64,000 nt of DNA from contig CAWKGA010000001.1 in the NCBI GenBank assembly GCA_963849095.1, positions 310,001 to 374,000 on the forward strand, given 5' to 3'. The stretch is from JASHUC01 sp963849095. GTDB taxonomy: Bacteria > Pseudomonadota > Gammaproteobacteria > Steroidobacterales > Steroidobacteraceae. Under the pieces are notes generated by a model. That model saw only the letters and a program-made list of their open reading frames with translations. It made no database searches and was not told the origin of the DNA. This document shows, in pieces, positions 25,740 to 35,624 of this stretch. The translations under genes and the position numbers were made by a program. Each line of letters begins with the position of its first letter. Positions within the stretch are counted from its first letter, which is position 1.

Positions 25740-28270
25740 AGGGCTTCCAGCGCGGCTTTGGGTGAGAGCACGTCCGGATCGAGTGCCTCGACGGCCGCGC
25801 GCAGCGTGTCGGCCTGGGATTCGGGCGCAGGCGTGAACAGAGGCAGCTCTGTCTGGGCGCCGCGGATCCGCCGTCCGTCCCGCTCGGACTCGAGCGCCGC
25901 GAGATATTCGCGGGCCTGCGCGATCACCTCCCGGGGCACGCCGGCCAGCTGCGCGACTTGCAAGCCATAGCTGCGATTCGCCGGGCCGTCCTTCACGGCG
26001 TGCATGAAGACGACCTCCTCGCCGTGCTCCGTCGCATCGAGATGCACGTTGCGGCAGGCCTCGATCTGCGCGGCGAGCGCGGTGAGCTCGAAGTAGTGCG
26101 TCGCGAACAGGGTGAACGCCTGCACGCGAGCGGCGATGTGGCGCGCCACGGCCCACGCGAGCGACAGGCCGTCGAACGTGCTCGTGCCGCGGCCGATCTC
26201 ATCCATGAGGATGAGGCTGCGCGCCGTGGCGTTGTGCAGGATGTTCGCCGCCTCGGTCATCTCCACCATGAAGGTGGAGCGGCCGCCCGCGAGGTCGTCG
26301 GCGGCCCCGATGCGGGTGAAGATGCGATCGAGCGGCCCGATCACCGCGCGGTCGGCGGGCACGAAGCTCCCGATGTGCGCGAGGATGACGATGAGGGCTG
26401 CCTGGCGCATGTACGTGGACTTCCCGCCCATGTTCGGGCCGGTGATGATCAGCATCCGGCGCCCGCCGTCGAGCTTCAGGTCGTTCGGCACGAACGTGCC
26501 GCCGAGAAAGCGCTCCACGACGGGATGCCGCCCGCCCTCGATGGCAAGCACCGGCTCGTCCACGAGGTGCGGCGCGGTCCACTGCAGCGCGCACGCCCGC
26601 TCGGCGAGGCTCGTGAGGGCGTCGAGCTCCGCCACTGCGCTCGCGGTCGCCTGCAACGCTCCCAGCCGGTCCGCGAGCTGGGTGAGCACTCCCTCGTACA
26701 GCTCCTTCTCGCGGGCGAGCGCCCGTTCGCGCGCACTCAACACCTTGTCCTCGAAGCTCTTGAGCTCCGTGGTGATGAAGCGCTCGGCCGACTTGACCGT
26801 CTGCTTGCGCACGTAATCCTTGGGCACGCGCTCGGCATCCCTTCTCGAGACCTCGATGAAGAAGCCCTGCACGCGATTGAAGCCGAGCTTCAGTCCCGCG
26901 ATGCCGGAGCGCTCCTGCTCGCGCCGCTCCAGCTCGAGCAAGAACTCCTGGGTGTGGGTCGCGATGCGCCGCAGCTGGTCGAGCTCCGCGTCGTACCCCG
27001 GCGCGATCGCCTCTCCGTCGCGCAGGAACGCCGGCGGCTCCACGGCGATCGCCCGCTCGAGCAGCCTCACCGCATCACCGTGGTCGCCGATGCGCTCGTG
27101 CACCGTGTGCAGCAGAGGCGAGTCGAGCGCCGCGACAGTCCTGCGTAGCGCCGGCAGAGACGAGAGCGCTGCGCGCAGCTGCGCGAGGTCGCGCGGCCGG
27201 GCAGAGCGCAGCGCGACCCGCGTCACGATCCGCTCGATGTCGCCGACGGCACGCAGCTCTCCGCCGAGCGCCTCGAAGCGCCGCCGGTCGATGAGGGCGG
27301 CGAGCGCCTGATAGCGCGCGCGCAGGAGCGCCGGATCCCGCAGCGGCCGATTGAGCCAGCGGCGCAGCTCGCGCGATCCCATCGCCGTCGCGCATCGATC
27401 GAGCAGCGCAAAGAGCGTCGCATCCGCATTGCCGCTGATACTGGCATCGAGCTCGAGGTTGCGGCGGGTCGCGGCGTCGAGAATCAGAGCCTCCGAGCGC
27501 TCCTCCACGGTGATGCCGCGGATGTGTGGCGCTGCGGCCTTCTGGGTGTCGCGCACGTATTGCAGCAGCGCGCCGGCGGCGCGCAGGGCGAGCGGCAGCT
27601 CGTCCACGCCGAAGCCCTTCAGGTCGAGCGTTCCGAGCTGGTCGGTGAGCAGCCTCGATGCGCTCGCGAGCTCGAAGTGCCAGGCCGGCCTCGAGCGCAC
27701 CGCCGTGCCGTTGCGGGGCGGCGGCGTGCGGGCATCCTCCGCCACCAGCAGCTCGGCGGGCTTCAAGCGCTCGAGCTCGGCCGCGAGCGCGTGATCGCCT
27801 TCGGTCTCGAGCAGCGTGAAGCGGCCCGCCGCGAGGTCGAGCCAGGCGAGGCCGAAGCGCGCGCCGTCGCGCGCGAGGGAGGCGAGGAGCGTGTCCTGCC
27901 TCTCCTCGAGCAGCGCCTCGTCGGTGACCGTGCCCGGCGTGATGACGCGAACGACCTGCCGCTCGACGGGCCCCTTCGATTTGGCAGGATCGCCGAGCTG
28001 CTCGCAGATGGCGACGCGCTCGCCCTTGCGCACGAGCCGGGCGAGGTAGGTCTCGACGCTGTGGAAAGGCACGCCCGCCATGGGAATCGGCTGGCCGGCC
28101 GATTGCCCGCGGGTGGTGAGCGTGATGTCGAGGAGGGCGGCCGCGCGGCGCGCATCCTCGTAGAACAGCTCGTAGAAGTCGCCCATCCGGTAGAAGAGCA
28201 GCGCATCGGGGTACTGCGCCTTGACGCGCAGGTATTGCTGCATCACGGGGGTGTGCGGGGATGCTTCCAC
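25682..28270 (-). CDS. mutS: DNA mismatch repair protein MutS
   Basis: The 862-residue protein has the MutS I domain with the mismatch-contacting motif FYRMGDFYELF, the lever and clamp domains, and the ATPase domain with Walker A GPNMGGKST and DEIGRGTSTFDG. It recognises mismatches and recruits MutL. The length and domain order are normal for the MutS1 family. It overlaps the convergent hydrolase end. Its start is divergent from the UppS-like gene, sharing a 251-base region with two palindromic sites. Confidence 0.96.
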   Translation of the reverse strand: MEASPHTPVMQQYLRVKAQYPDALLFYRMGDFYELFYEDARRAAALLDITLTTRGQSAGQPIPMAGVPFHSVETYLARLVRKGERVAICEQLGDPAKSKGPVERQVVRVITPGTVTDEALLEERQDTLLASLARDGARFGLAWLDLAAGRFTLLETEGDHALAAELERLKPAELLVAEDARTPPPRNGTAVRSRPAWHFELASASRLLTDQLGTLDLKGFGVDELPLALRAAGALLQYVRDTQKAAAPHIRGITVEERSEALILDAATRRNLELDASISGNADATLFALLDRCATAMGSRELRRWLNRPLRDPALLRARYQALAALIDRRRFEALGGELRAVGDIERIVTRVALRSARPRDLAQLRAALSSLPALRRTVAALDSPLLHTVHERIGDHGDAVRLLERAIAVEPPAFLRDGEAIAPGYDAELDQLRRIATHTQEFLLELERREQERSGIAGLKLGFNRVQGFFIEVSRRDAERVPKDYVRKQTVKSAERFITTELKSFEDKVLSARERALAREKELYEGVLTQLADRLGALQATASAVAELDALTSLAERACALQWTAPHLVDEPVLAIEGGRHPVVERFLGGTFVPNDLKLDGGRRMLIITGPNMGGKSTYMRQAALIVILAHIGSFVPADRAVIGPLDRIFTRIGAADDLAGGRSTFMVEMTEAANILHNATARSLILMDEIGRGTSTFDGLSLAWAVARHIAARVQAFTLFATHYFELTALAAQIEACRNVHLDATEHGEEVVFMHAVKDGPANRSYGLQVAQLAGVPREVIAQAREYLAALESERDGRRIRGAQTELPLFTPAPESQADTLRAAVEALDPDVLSPKAALEALYELRALLKRGGSGRDSEK

Positions 28271-28479
28271 GGAAAGGCCGTCGTTGGGGTGGTTTTCGTG
28301 CTTATTCAGCGATTTACTGATCGATGCGCGTCCTCATCTCGCGCCGCCCGGTGCGCCGCGAACGGTCACTCCCTCATCTTACGATACCCGGATGCCGGGC
28401 ATGGCCGTCGAGCCGCGCGGCCAGAGCGGGCCGCACTCATCGGTCGGAGAGACGTTGCCGCACTTTGGACCCTACGTAA

Positions 28480-28518
28480 CTTTGCATGGTAAAGTACCAG
28501 CCACTTTGTGCCGCAAAG
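28480..28518. promoter_or_regulatory. Two CTTTG-N5-(C/T)AAAG palindromic operator candidates
   Basis: CTTTGCATGGTAAAG (28480-28494) and CTTTGTGCCGCAAAG (28504-28518) are 15-base inverted repeats of the same design, spaced 24 bases apart. They lie directly before the UppS-like start codon. A third site of the same form sits at 54094-54108. A dimeric repressor could bind here. The regulator is not identified. Confidence 0.5.
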
Positions 28519-28521
28519 TGA

Positions 28522-29226
28522 ATGAGTCCGGCTGTGCATGTCGCGATCATCATGGGCGCAAGCGCGCGCTGGGCGGCCCGGCGCGGCCTGCCGCGGAGCC
28601 TGGGGCCTGGTGAGGGCGTCGAGGCCGTGCGCGCCGCGGTCGAGGCGGCGGCGCGCGCAGGCGTCGCAACGCTGACTCTCTACGCGAGCCCCGCGTCGGA
28701 TGGGGTGCACCCGATCGGCGAGCCCGATCCCACCGCGGCGCTCCTCGTGAGGTATCTCTTGAGCGAGACATGCCGCTGCGTCGAGCGGTCGATTCGCATC
28801 CACGTGATCGGCCGGCGCGAGCGGATGGAAGGGAGCCTCCTGCGCGCCGTCGAGCAGAGCGAGCGGCTCACCTCGGCGGGGTCGCGCATGCGGCTGCGCA
28901 TCGTCATCGATTACTCGACTCACGACAGTATCGTGCAGGCGGCATGGAGCGCCGAACCTGGGGCCCGGTTGGCGCCCGAGGAGTTCCATCGCCTCCTCCA
29001 GGAGGTCGACGCTTCCGCGCTCGCCGCGGGGGCAGTCGACTTGCTCATCCGCACCGGAGGGGAGAGACGCCTCAGCGACTTCATGCTGTGGGAATCGGCG
29101 TACGCCGAGCTGCACTTTACCCAGTGCCTCTGGCCGGACTTCGATGAGCGCCATTTCGAGCGCGCCCTGCAAGACTACGCCGTGCGGCAGGGGCGATTCG
29201 ACGTGCTGGCAGCCGGCACAGGCTAA
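28522..29226 (+). CDS. UppS-like cis-prenyltransferase homologue lacking catalytic residues
   Basis: The 234-residue protein has the UPP synthase fold. The C-terminal signature RTGGERRLSDFMLWESAYAE (177-196) and LWPDFDERHFERAL are well kept. But the active-site loop DGNGRWA reads GASARWA (residues 12-18), so the Asp that is essential in E. coli UppS is missing. The conserved His that follows is Pro29, the SSENW loop is replaced by SPASD, and NYGGR is replaced by DYSTH. I infer a pseudo-enzyme or regulatory subunit. A bona fide uppS is expected elsewhere. The start at 28522 gives the right N terminus. Confidence 0.8.
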   Translation: MSPAVHVAIIMGASARWAARRGLPRSLGPGEGVEAVRAAVEAAARAGVATLTLYASPASDGVHPIGEPDPTAALLVRYLLSETCRCVERSIRIHVIGRRERMEGSLLRAVEQSERLTSAGSRMRLRIVIDYSTHDSIVQAAWSAEPGARLAPEEFHRLLQEVDASALAAGAVDLLIRTGGERRLSDFMLWESAYAELHFTQCLWPDFDERHFERALQDYAVRQGRFDVLAAGTG

Positions 29227-29248
29227 CGCGCCGCAGTAGACTCGCGCC

Positions 29249-29803
29249 ATGAACGATGCGGCGCTCGCCCGGCTGGGGCTAAGGGTGGGGAGGCAGCTGC
29301 AGCGCGCTCACCTGCGCGTGGTGACGGCCGAGTCCTGCACGGCCGGATGGGTGGCGAAGGCGCTCACCGACACGGCGGGCAGCTCGCAGTGGCTCGACAG
29401 TGGCTACGTGACGTACTCCAACGAGGCGAAGCGGCGAGCGCTCGGGGTCTCCCCGCTGACACTGCGGCGCTTCGGCGCCGTGAGCGAGCAGACCGTGCGG
29501 GAGATGGCTCGTGGGGCTCTGCGGGTGTCGGGCGCCGAGGTTGCGGTCGCCGTGAGCGGGATCGCAGGTCCGGACGGGGGCACGCCGGGCAAGCCGGTGG
29601 GCACCGTCTGGTTCTGTGTGGCGCGGCGGATCGGAAGATCGATCGGCTCCGCGACTGCGCTCGAGCGGTTCGGCGGCGGTCGGGAGGCCGTCCGGCGCAA
29701 GTCGGTGGAGCGCGCTCTGCGGCTCATCGAGCGGAGTCTCGCGCTGGGGCTACCGCGGCGGCCGTTGCGATCCCGGCCGCGGGCCCTACGCGCTCGGCGA
29801 TGA
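29249..29803 (+). CDS. pncC: Nicotinamide-nucleotide amidohydrolase PncC (CinA C-terminal domain)
   Basis: The 184-residue stand-alone CinA C-terminal domain has the signatures VTAESCTAGWVAKALTDTAGSS, GYVTYSNEAK and AVSGIAGPDGGTPGKPVGTV. It deamidates NMN to nicotinate mononucleotide, salvaging pyridine nucleotides. It is often adjacent to recA in Gammaproteobacteria, as here with thpR between. The C terminus is Arg/Pro-rich and overlaps the thpR start by 4 bases. Confidence 0.92.
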   Translation: MNDAALARLGLRVGRQLQRAHLRVVTAESCTAGWVAKALTDTAGSSQWLDSGYVTYSNEAKRRALGVSPLTLRRFGAVSEQTVREMARGALRVSGAEVAVAVSGIAGPDGGTPGKPVGTVWFCVARRIGRSIGSATALERFGGGREAVRRKSVERALRLIERSLALGLPRRPLRSRPRALRARR

Positions 29804-30348
29804 GCACGCGCCGGCTGTTCTTCGCGCTGTGGCCGACGGCCGCCATGCAGAGCAAGCTCGGGGCGGCGGTGCGGGATGCGATGGGCTCGGTGCACGGCGG
29901 CCGGGAGGTCCCGGAGGAGAACCTGCATCTGACTCTTGCGTTCCTCGGCTCGGTGCCGGAAACCGCGATCGTGACGGTTCGGGAGTCGGCCTGCCAGGCT
30001 TGCCGAGGCGCCGGCTCCGGACCGCCCTCCCTCGAGTTGACGCTCGATGCGATCGATTACTGGCCCCGCTCGCAGGTGCTCTGCGCCACGGCAAGCCGGG
30101 AATCTGCGGGCGCGGCGGAGCTCGCCGAGGGGCTCAAGCAGTCGCTCGCTGCGGCCGGGTTTAGTCCGGATCTCAAGCCCTTCCGCGCGCACGTTACGCT
30201 GGCGCGTCAAGTGAGGGACCGGCCGTCCGGCCGGAAGCTGTCCCCGGTCGGGTGGACCTTCGGCGCTTTCGCGCTCGTCGAGAGTCGCACCGGACCTAGC
30301 GGATCGCTGTACAGTGTCCTCGACTCCTGGCCACTGTGCAGAGCGTGA
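29800..30348 (+). CDS. thpR: RNA 2',3'-cyclic phosphodiesterase ThpR (2H family)
   Basis: Starting at ATG 29800 (in the pncC stop), this 182-residue protein has both HxTx motifs of the 2H phosphoesterase family: HLTLAFLG and HVTLARQV. ThpR hydrolyses 2',3'-cyclic phosphates on RNA ends and was formerly called 2'-5' RNA ligase. The frame is open upstream, but that part is a shadow of pncC. The family start (RRLFFALWP) follows directly after the chosen Met. It precedes recA by 97 bases. Confidence 0.88.
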   Translation: MSTRRLFFALWPTAAMQSKLGAAVRDAMGSVHGGREVPEENLHLTLAFLGSVPETAIVTVRESACQACRGAGSGPPSLELTLDAIDYWPRSQVLCATASRESAGAAELAEGLKQSLAAAGFSPDLKPFRAHVTLARQVRDRPSGRKLSPVGWTFGAFALVESRTGPSGSLYSVLDSWPLCRA

Positions 30349-30406
30349 AAGAGCTGAGAATTCGCGCGAACGCATCGCTTCCCACGTCCCGGCGCCGATT
30401 TCTTTG

Positions 30407-30415
30407 TGGGATAAT
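30407..30415 (+). promoter_or_regulatory. Extended -10 promoter element of recA
   Basis: TGGGATAAT (30407-30415) is an extended -10 (TGn plus GATAAT) 30 bases before the recA ATG. I searched the same region for a CTGT-N8-ACAG LexA box and did not find a convincing one. SOS control, if present, may use another operator type. Confidence 0.5.
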
Positions 30416-30445
30416 CACGGCACGCAATCCCGAGGACTTCGCAGA

Positions 30446-31451
<1,006 letters not shown>

Positions 31452-31474
<23 letters not shown>

Positions 31475-31997
31475 CAGGCGGGCGGGCGACTCCCCGGACC
31501 CGCTGCGGGCAGGGGACTCTGCGGACCGCGAGCGGCCGCGCGATCCCCGGGCGGTGCGCGCCGCGGCGGTCACGCTGCTCGCGCGTCGCGACTTCACCAG
31601 CGCCGAGTTGCGCGAGCGGCTACAAGGGCGGGGCTTCGATCCGGCGTTCGTGGCGGCAGCCCTCGCCGAGCTCGTCGCGGAGCACGCGATCGACGATGTG
31701 CGCTACGCCCAGAACTACGTCTCCTCTCACGCCAACCGCGGGCAGGGTCCGGTGCGGATCACCGCGAGCCTCAAGGCGCTCGGCCTTCCCGCCGAGCTGA
31801 TCGACGCCGCGCTCGAACACGGACCGGACTGGGGGGCGATCGCGCGGCAGGTGCGGGTCCGCAAGTTCGGGGCCGGCGAGCCCGGGTCCTGGGCCGAGCG
31901 GAGCCGCCAAGCGCGCTTTTTGCAGTACCGGGGGTTTTCATCGGATCATATCCGGGCGGCCCTGGGCCCTGATCTCACTGCGGAAGAATCACTTTGA
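31452..31997 (+). CDS. recX: Regulatory protein RecX
   Basis: RecX inhibits RecA filaments. The protein has the three-helix repeats typical of the family (AAVTLLARRDFTSAELRERL, then DDVRYAQNYVSSHANRGQGP, and QARFLQYRGFSSDHIRAAL). I start at the GTG at 31452, inside recA, which gives 181 residues. The first 40 are an Arg/Asp-rich extension without homology, so the GTG near 31554 is also possible. The stop overlaps the alaS TTG start (TTGA). Confidence 0.88.
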
Positions 31998-34681
31998 GCC
32001 AATCGCCTCCCACGAGCGCGGCGGACATCCGGCGCGCCTTTCTCGAGTTTTTCCGTGCGCGCGGGCACACGGTGGTGCCATCGAGTCCCCTCGTTCCCGC
32101 GAACGACCCGACGCTGCTGTTCACCACGGCGGGAATGGTTCAGTTCAAGGACGTGTTCCTCGGAAGGGACAGGCGGGACTATTCACGCGCCGCATCGAGC
32201 CAGCGCTGCGTGCGGGCCGGCGGCAAGCACAACGACCTCGAGAACGTCGGCTACACGGCCCGCCATCTCACCTTCTTCGAGATGCTCGGCAACTTCTCCT
32301 TCGGAGACTACTTCAAGCGCGACGCCATCCGCTTCGCGTGGGATTTCATCACCGGGGAGCTCGAGATCGACCCGGCGCGGCTGTGGGTGACCGTGTATCG
32401 CGACGACGACGAGGCGGCCGGAATCTGGGTGAATGAGGTCGGCGTACCGGCGGCTCGCCTGTCGCGCCTCGGCGAGGACTCGAACTTCTGGACCATGGGC
32501 GATACGGGTCCCTGCGGCCCTTCCACCGAGATCTTTTACGATCATGGCCCGGGCGTGCCCGGCGGTCCGCCCGGCTCACCGGACGAGGACGGCGAGCGCT
32601 TCGTCGAGTTCTGGAATCTCGTATTCATGCAGTTCGACCGCTCGCCGGACGGCAAGCAGTCGCCGCTCCCCAAACCGTCGGTGGATACCGGCATGGGACT
32701 CGAGCGCATCTCCGCCATCCTGCAGGGAGTGCACTCGGTCTACGAGATCGATCTGTTCAGGAGCCTCATCGAGGCGGCGGCCGTCCTCACCGGTACCCGC
32801 GACCGGTCCTCGAGCTCGCTGCGGGTCATTGCCGATCACATCCGCTCGTGCGCCTTCCTCGTGGTGGACGGCGTGCTGCCCTCGAACGAGGGCCGCGGCT
32901 ACGTGCTCCGGCGCATCATTCGCCGTGCCGTGCGGCATGGGTACCAGCTCGGCATGCGGGAGCCCTTCTTCCACAAGCTCGTGCCGGTGCTCGAGCGGGA
33001 GATGGGCGCCGCGTATCCCGAGCTCACTCGCGCGCGCCCGCACGTGGAGCGCGTGCTCGCGCAGGAGGAGGGGCGGTTCGCCGAGACGCTCGCGACGGGA
33101 ATGGGGCTGCTCGAGGAGGAGATCGTAAAGCTTGCCCGGACGGGCGCCGCGCCCGCGGCCGGCGCACCGCCGGCTTCCGCGACCGCCTCGCCCGGGGTCA
33201 TTCCGGGACACGCCGTCTTCAAGCTCTATGACACGTACGGCTTTCCGGTCAACCTCACCGCCGACATCGCGCGGGAGCGCGGGCTGACGATCGACCAGGC
33301 GGGCTTCGATTCGGCGATGGATGCGCAGCGCGAGCGCGCTCGTGCCGCGAGCCGCTTCGGTGTGGATCTGCGCGGCGGTGCCGCGGTCGGCGCGCGGACG
33401 CAATTTCAGGGCTACGACGGGTTGAGCGCCGACGGCTGCGTGGTGGCGTTGCTGAAGGATGGCGCGTCCGTCGAAGCATTGCGCACCGGCGAGCGCGGCG
33501 AGGTGGTGCTCGATCGAACGCCGTTCTATGCCGAGGCCGGCGGCCAGGTCGGGGACACCGGGGAGCTCGCCGGGCCGGGGGTCCGGTTCATCGTGGAGGA
33601 TACGCAGAAGCGCAGCGCCGCGCATTCGCACATCGGGCGGGTGGCCGATGGCGTCATCAAGCTCGGCGATGTACTTGCGGCGAACGTCGATGGCGCCCGG
33701 CGCCGCGCAGTCGCTCTCAACCACACCGCGACGCACTTGCTGCACGCGGCGCTGCGCCAGGTCCTCGGCAAGCACGTGCAGCAGAAGGGCTCGCTGGTCG
33801 CACCCGACCGCCTGCGCTTCGACTTCTCGCACTTCCAGCCGGTGTCGGGCCAGGAGCTCACCGACATCGAGCGCCTGGTGAACGCCGAGATCCGGCGCAA
33901 TGCTCCGGCAGAGACCCGGGTGATGGGCTACGAGGAGGCTGTCGCCTCCGGCGCCATGGCGTTATTCGGCGAGAAGTACGACAAGGACGTGAGAGTGCTC
34001 CGCGTGGGCGATTTCTCGATGGAGCTGTGCGGCGGCACGCACGTGCAGCGCGCGGGCGATATCGGGCTGTTCAAGGTGGTCGGCGAGAGTGGCGTCGCCG
34101 CAGGAGTGAGGCGTATCGAGGCCGTGACCGGAAGCACCGCCATCGATCATGTGGAGCGGAACGACGCCCTGTTGCGCGAGACCGCCGAGCTCGTGAGAGG
34201 CTCGCGCGAGGATCTCCCCGAGAAGGTGCGGGACGCCCTGGAGCGTATCCGGCACATGGAGCGTGAGATCCGCACGTTGAAGGACCGGCTCGCCTCGGGG
34301 CAGGGCGCGGACCTTGCGGCGGGCGCCGTTGATGTGGAGGGCGTGAAGGTCATCGCGACGAAGGTCGAGGGCGCGGACGCCGCCGCGCTGCGTTCCGCCG
34401 TCAACCAGCTGAAGAGCCGCCTCAAATCCGCGGTGATCGTCCTGGCGTCCGTGGAGAGCCCCGCGAAGGTGCTGCTGGCCGCGGGCGTCACGGCAGACCA
34501 CACGGCGAAGGTCAAGGCCGGCGAACTGATCGGCGTGGTGGCCGCACAGCTCGGGGGCAAGGGCGGCGGACATCCGGACTTCGCGCAGGCAGGCGGCATC
34601 CATCCGGCCGCGCTCGATGCCGCGCTCCAGTCGGTTCCGGATCTCGTTAGAGCGAGATTGGCTGCGCCGCAAAAGTCTTGA
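31994..34681 (+). CDS. alaS: Alanyl-tRNA synthetase
   Basis: The 895-residue synthetase has the class II catalytic domain (FTTAGMVQFKDVFLG, RHLTFFEMLGNFSFGDYFK), the editing domain with HTATHLLHAALRQVLG and the zinc residues in MELCGGTHVQRAGDIG, and the C-Ala domain ending in GGKGGGHPDFAQAGG. The start is TTG, overlapping the recX stop, and the conserved N terminus begins a few residues later. A TTG start is rare for a core synthetase but no ATG lies nearby. It charges tRNA-Ala and edits mischarged Ser and Gly. Confidence 0.95.
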   Translation: MSQSPPTSAADIRRAFLEFFRARGHTVVPSSPLVPANDPTLLFTTAGMVQFKDVFLGRDRRDYSRAASSQRCVRAGGKHNDLENVGYTARHLTFFEMLGNFSFGDYFKRDAIRFAWDFITGELEIDPARLWVTVYRDDDEAAGIWVNEVGVPAARLSRLGEDSNFWTMGDTGPCGPSTEIFYDHGPGVPGGPPGSPDEDGERFVEFWNLVFMQFDRSPDGKQSPLPKPSVDTGMGLERISAILQGVHSVYEIDLFRSLIEAAAVLTGTRDRSSSSLRVIADHIRSCAFLVVDGVLPSNEGRGYVLRRIIRRAVRHGYQLGMREPFFHKLVPVLEREMGAAYPELTRARPHVERVLAQEEGRFAETLATGMGLLEEEIVKLARTGAAPAAGAPPASATASPGVIPGHAVFKLYDTYGFPVNLTADIARERGLTIDQAGFDSAMDAQRERARAASRFGVDLRGGAAVGARTQFQGYDGLSADGCVVALLKDGASVEALRTGERGEVVLDRTPFYAEAGGQVGDTGELAGPGVRFIVEDTQKRSAAHSHIGRVADGVIKLGDVLAANVDGARRRAVALNHTATHLLHAALRQVLGKHVQQKGSLVAPDRLRFDFSHFQPVSGQELTDIERLVNAEIRRNAPAETRVMGYEEAVASGAMALFGEKYDKDVRVLRVGDFSMELCGGTHVQRAGDIGLFKVVGESGVAAGVRRIEAVTGSTAIDHVERNDALLRETAELVRGSREDLPEKVRDALERIRHMEREIRTLKDRLASGQGADLAAGAVDVEGVKVIATKVEGADAAALRSAVNQLKSRLKSAVIVLASVESPAKVLLAAGVTADHTAKVKAGELIGVVAAQLGGKGGGHPDFAQAGGIHPAALDAALQSVPDLVRARLAAPQKS

Positions 34682-34874
34682 GGTGTCAACGTCGCAGCGG
34701 TGCGGATCGATGAGCGCCGTACGGCGCCGCACCGCCAAGCTTGGAGCGGGTCCAGACAGTTTCAGGGTTTCTCTTATTTGTCTTTTTTGTGACACTCGCT
34801 AGATTCGGAGCCGGATTTTTGCGGCTGTCTCCGCCTTAAAGGGTGCCGCTGCAAAAACAAGGAGGAAAATACAA

Positions 34875-35105
34875 ATGCTTATTCTGACGAGGCGGGTGGG
34901 CGAGACGGTGATGATCGGCAACGAGGTCACCGTCACTGTGCTGGGGGTCAAGGGGAACCAGGTTCGGATCGGCATCAACGCGCCGAAGAGCGTTGCCGTT
35001 CACCGCGAAGAAATCTACGAGCGCATCAAGCGCGAGCAGCAAGGCGGCCAGCCAGCCGAGCATGCAGAGGACTCGAGCCGGTCCTCGGAGTTCGCGTCGG
35101 TCTAG
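34875..35105 (+). CDS. csrA: Carbon storage regulator CsrA
   Basis: The 76-residue RNA-binding dimer starts MLILTRRVGETVMIGNEVTV and has the VAVHREEIYERIK core. It binds GGA motifs in leaders and blocks translation, controlling carbon storage, motility and virulence. A strong AAGGAGG site precedes the ATG. The C-terminal 20 residues are polar and variable, as usual. The alaS-csrA-tRNA-Ser order is typical of Gammaproteobacteria. The 193-base gap after alaS holds its own promoter, which I could not pinpoint. Confidence 0.95.
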   Translation: MLILTRRVGETVMIGNEVTVTVLGVKGNQVRIGINAPKSVAVHREEIYERIKREQQGGQPAEHAEDSSRSSEFASV

Positions 35106-35308
35106 CCGGTGGGATCTGCCGTGCCGCGGCAATCCCACTCGCGCAGCTTGATTCGCCATCTCGGGCCCTGCGGACTTCGCGTGCCCGCCGCGTGCGTTTT
35201 GCCTCTCGTAGGCGATGCCAGTATGATGGCCGTCCTGCTTGCAGTCGGCCGAGGGTCGCCTCCAAACGGTCTGCGCACGCTCGCTTGATTGCACCCGTCC
35301 CGCGAGTC

Positions 35309-35399
35309 GGAGAGATGGCCGAGTGGTCGAAGGCGCACCCCTGCTAAGGGTGTAAGGGTCAAAAGCCCTTCGAGGGTTCGAATCCCTCTCTCTCCGCCA
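35309..35399 (+). tRNA. tRNA-Ser (anticodon GCT)
   Basis: The 91 bases fold into a type II tRNA. Acceptor arms are GGAGAGA and TCTCTCC, the D arm is GCC...GGC, and the anticodon stem CACCC/GGGTG encloses loop CTGCTAA with GCT at 35343-35345. A long variable arm (GGGTCAAAAGCCC) follows, then the T arm with TTCGAAT. CCA is encoded. The last 61 bases are the integration site of the genomic island. Confidence 0.97.
35339..35399 (+). repeat. attL core: 3' end of tRNA-Ser, 61-bp direct repeat
   Basis: The 61 bases from within the anticodon stem through CCA recur exactly at 49699-49759. Perfect identity stops on both sides of the copies. This is the att core of the inserted element. The intact tRNA remains on the left side. 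Confidence 0.95.
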
Positions 35400-35444
35400 A
35401 ATTAAGCCACTTCTGGTGATCCTCCGTGTTCACCAAAAATCGCC

Positions 35445-35465
35445 GTACGGAAACCGTACGGAAAC
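35445..35465. promoter_or_regulatory. Integrase arm-type repeats, left end
   Basis: Two tandem copies of GTACGGAAAC, 11 bases apart, start 45 bases beyond the tRNA end. The same motif is found next to the integrase start (49585-49603) and beside the third tRNA-like end (58109-58129). I interpret them as arm-type integrase binding sites. Confidence 0.65.
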
Positions 35466-35496
35466 AGTGGCCGCGTAGTTTCCGGGGATTCCCTGC

Positions 35497-35523
35497 GGAA
35501 ATCGCACCTTTGTCCGTGCCTGG
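35497..35523. repeat. 27-bp direct repeat, copy 1, left of tumE/tumA
   Basis: This copy (GGAAATCGCACCTTTGTC plus 9 bases) recurs at 36371-36397 in the same orientation with 2 mismatches. The pair brackets the TumE/TumA module 874 bases apart. Confidence 0.7.
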
Positions 35524-35593
35524 CGCTCGCTGCGATCGAGTCGTGCTCGAGTGCGAGCAACTGGTATCCACGCGCTACCTCCACGAGCTTGAT

Positions 35594-35618
35594 AAGGTTA
35601 TCTTAATCTGATAACCTT
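35594..35618. promoter_or_regulatory. Inverted repeat operator upstream of tumE
   Basis: The arms AAGGTTATC and GATAACCTT are perfect 9-base inverted repeats around a 7-base spacer. They end 6 bases before the GTG start of tumE. The position suits autorepression by the helix-turn-helix antitoxin encoded by the second gene. Confidence 0.65.
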
Positions 35619-35624
35619 CACGGT

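Noticed and set aside
30349..30445. LexA box upstream of recA
   Set aside because: CTGTACAG near 30307 is a contiguous palindrome and not the CTGT-N8-ACAG form, and it lies inside thpR. I do not claim an SOS site.
35109..35138. Terminator after csrA
   Set aside because: GTGGGAT/ATCCCAC can pair, but no T run follows on the plus strand. Not called.
35359..35584. Minus-strand ORFs containing AEREGFEPSKGF
   Set aside because: This peptide is the well-known false translation of tRNA-Ser sequence. The ORFs are read from the tRNA 3' end and the arm repeats.
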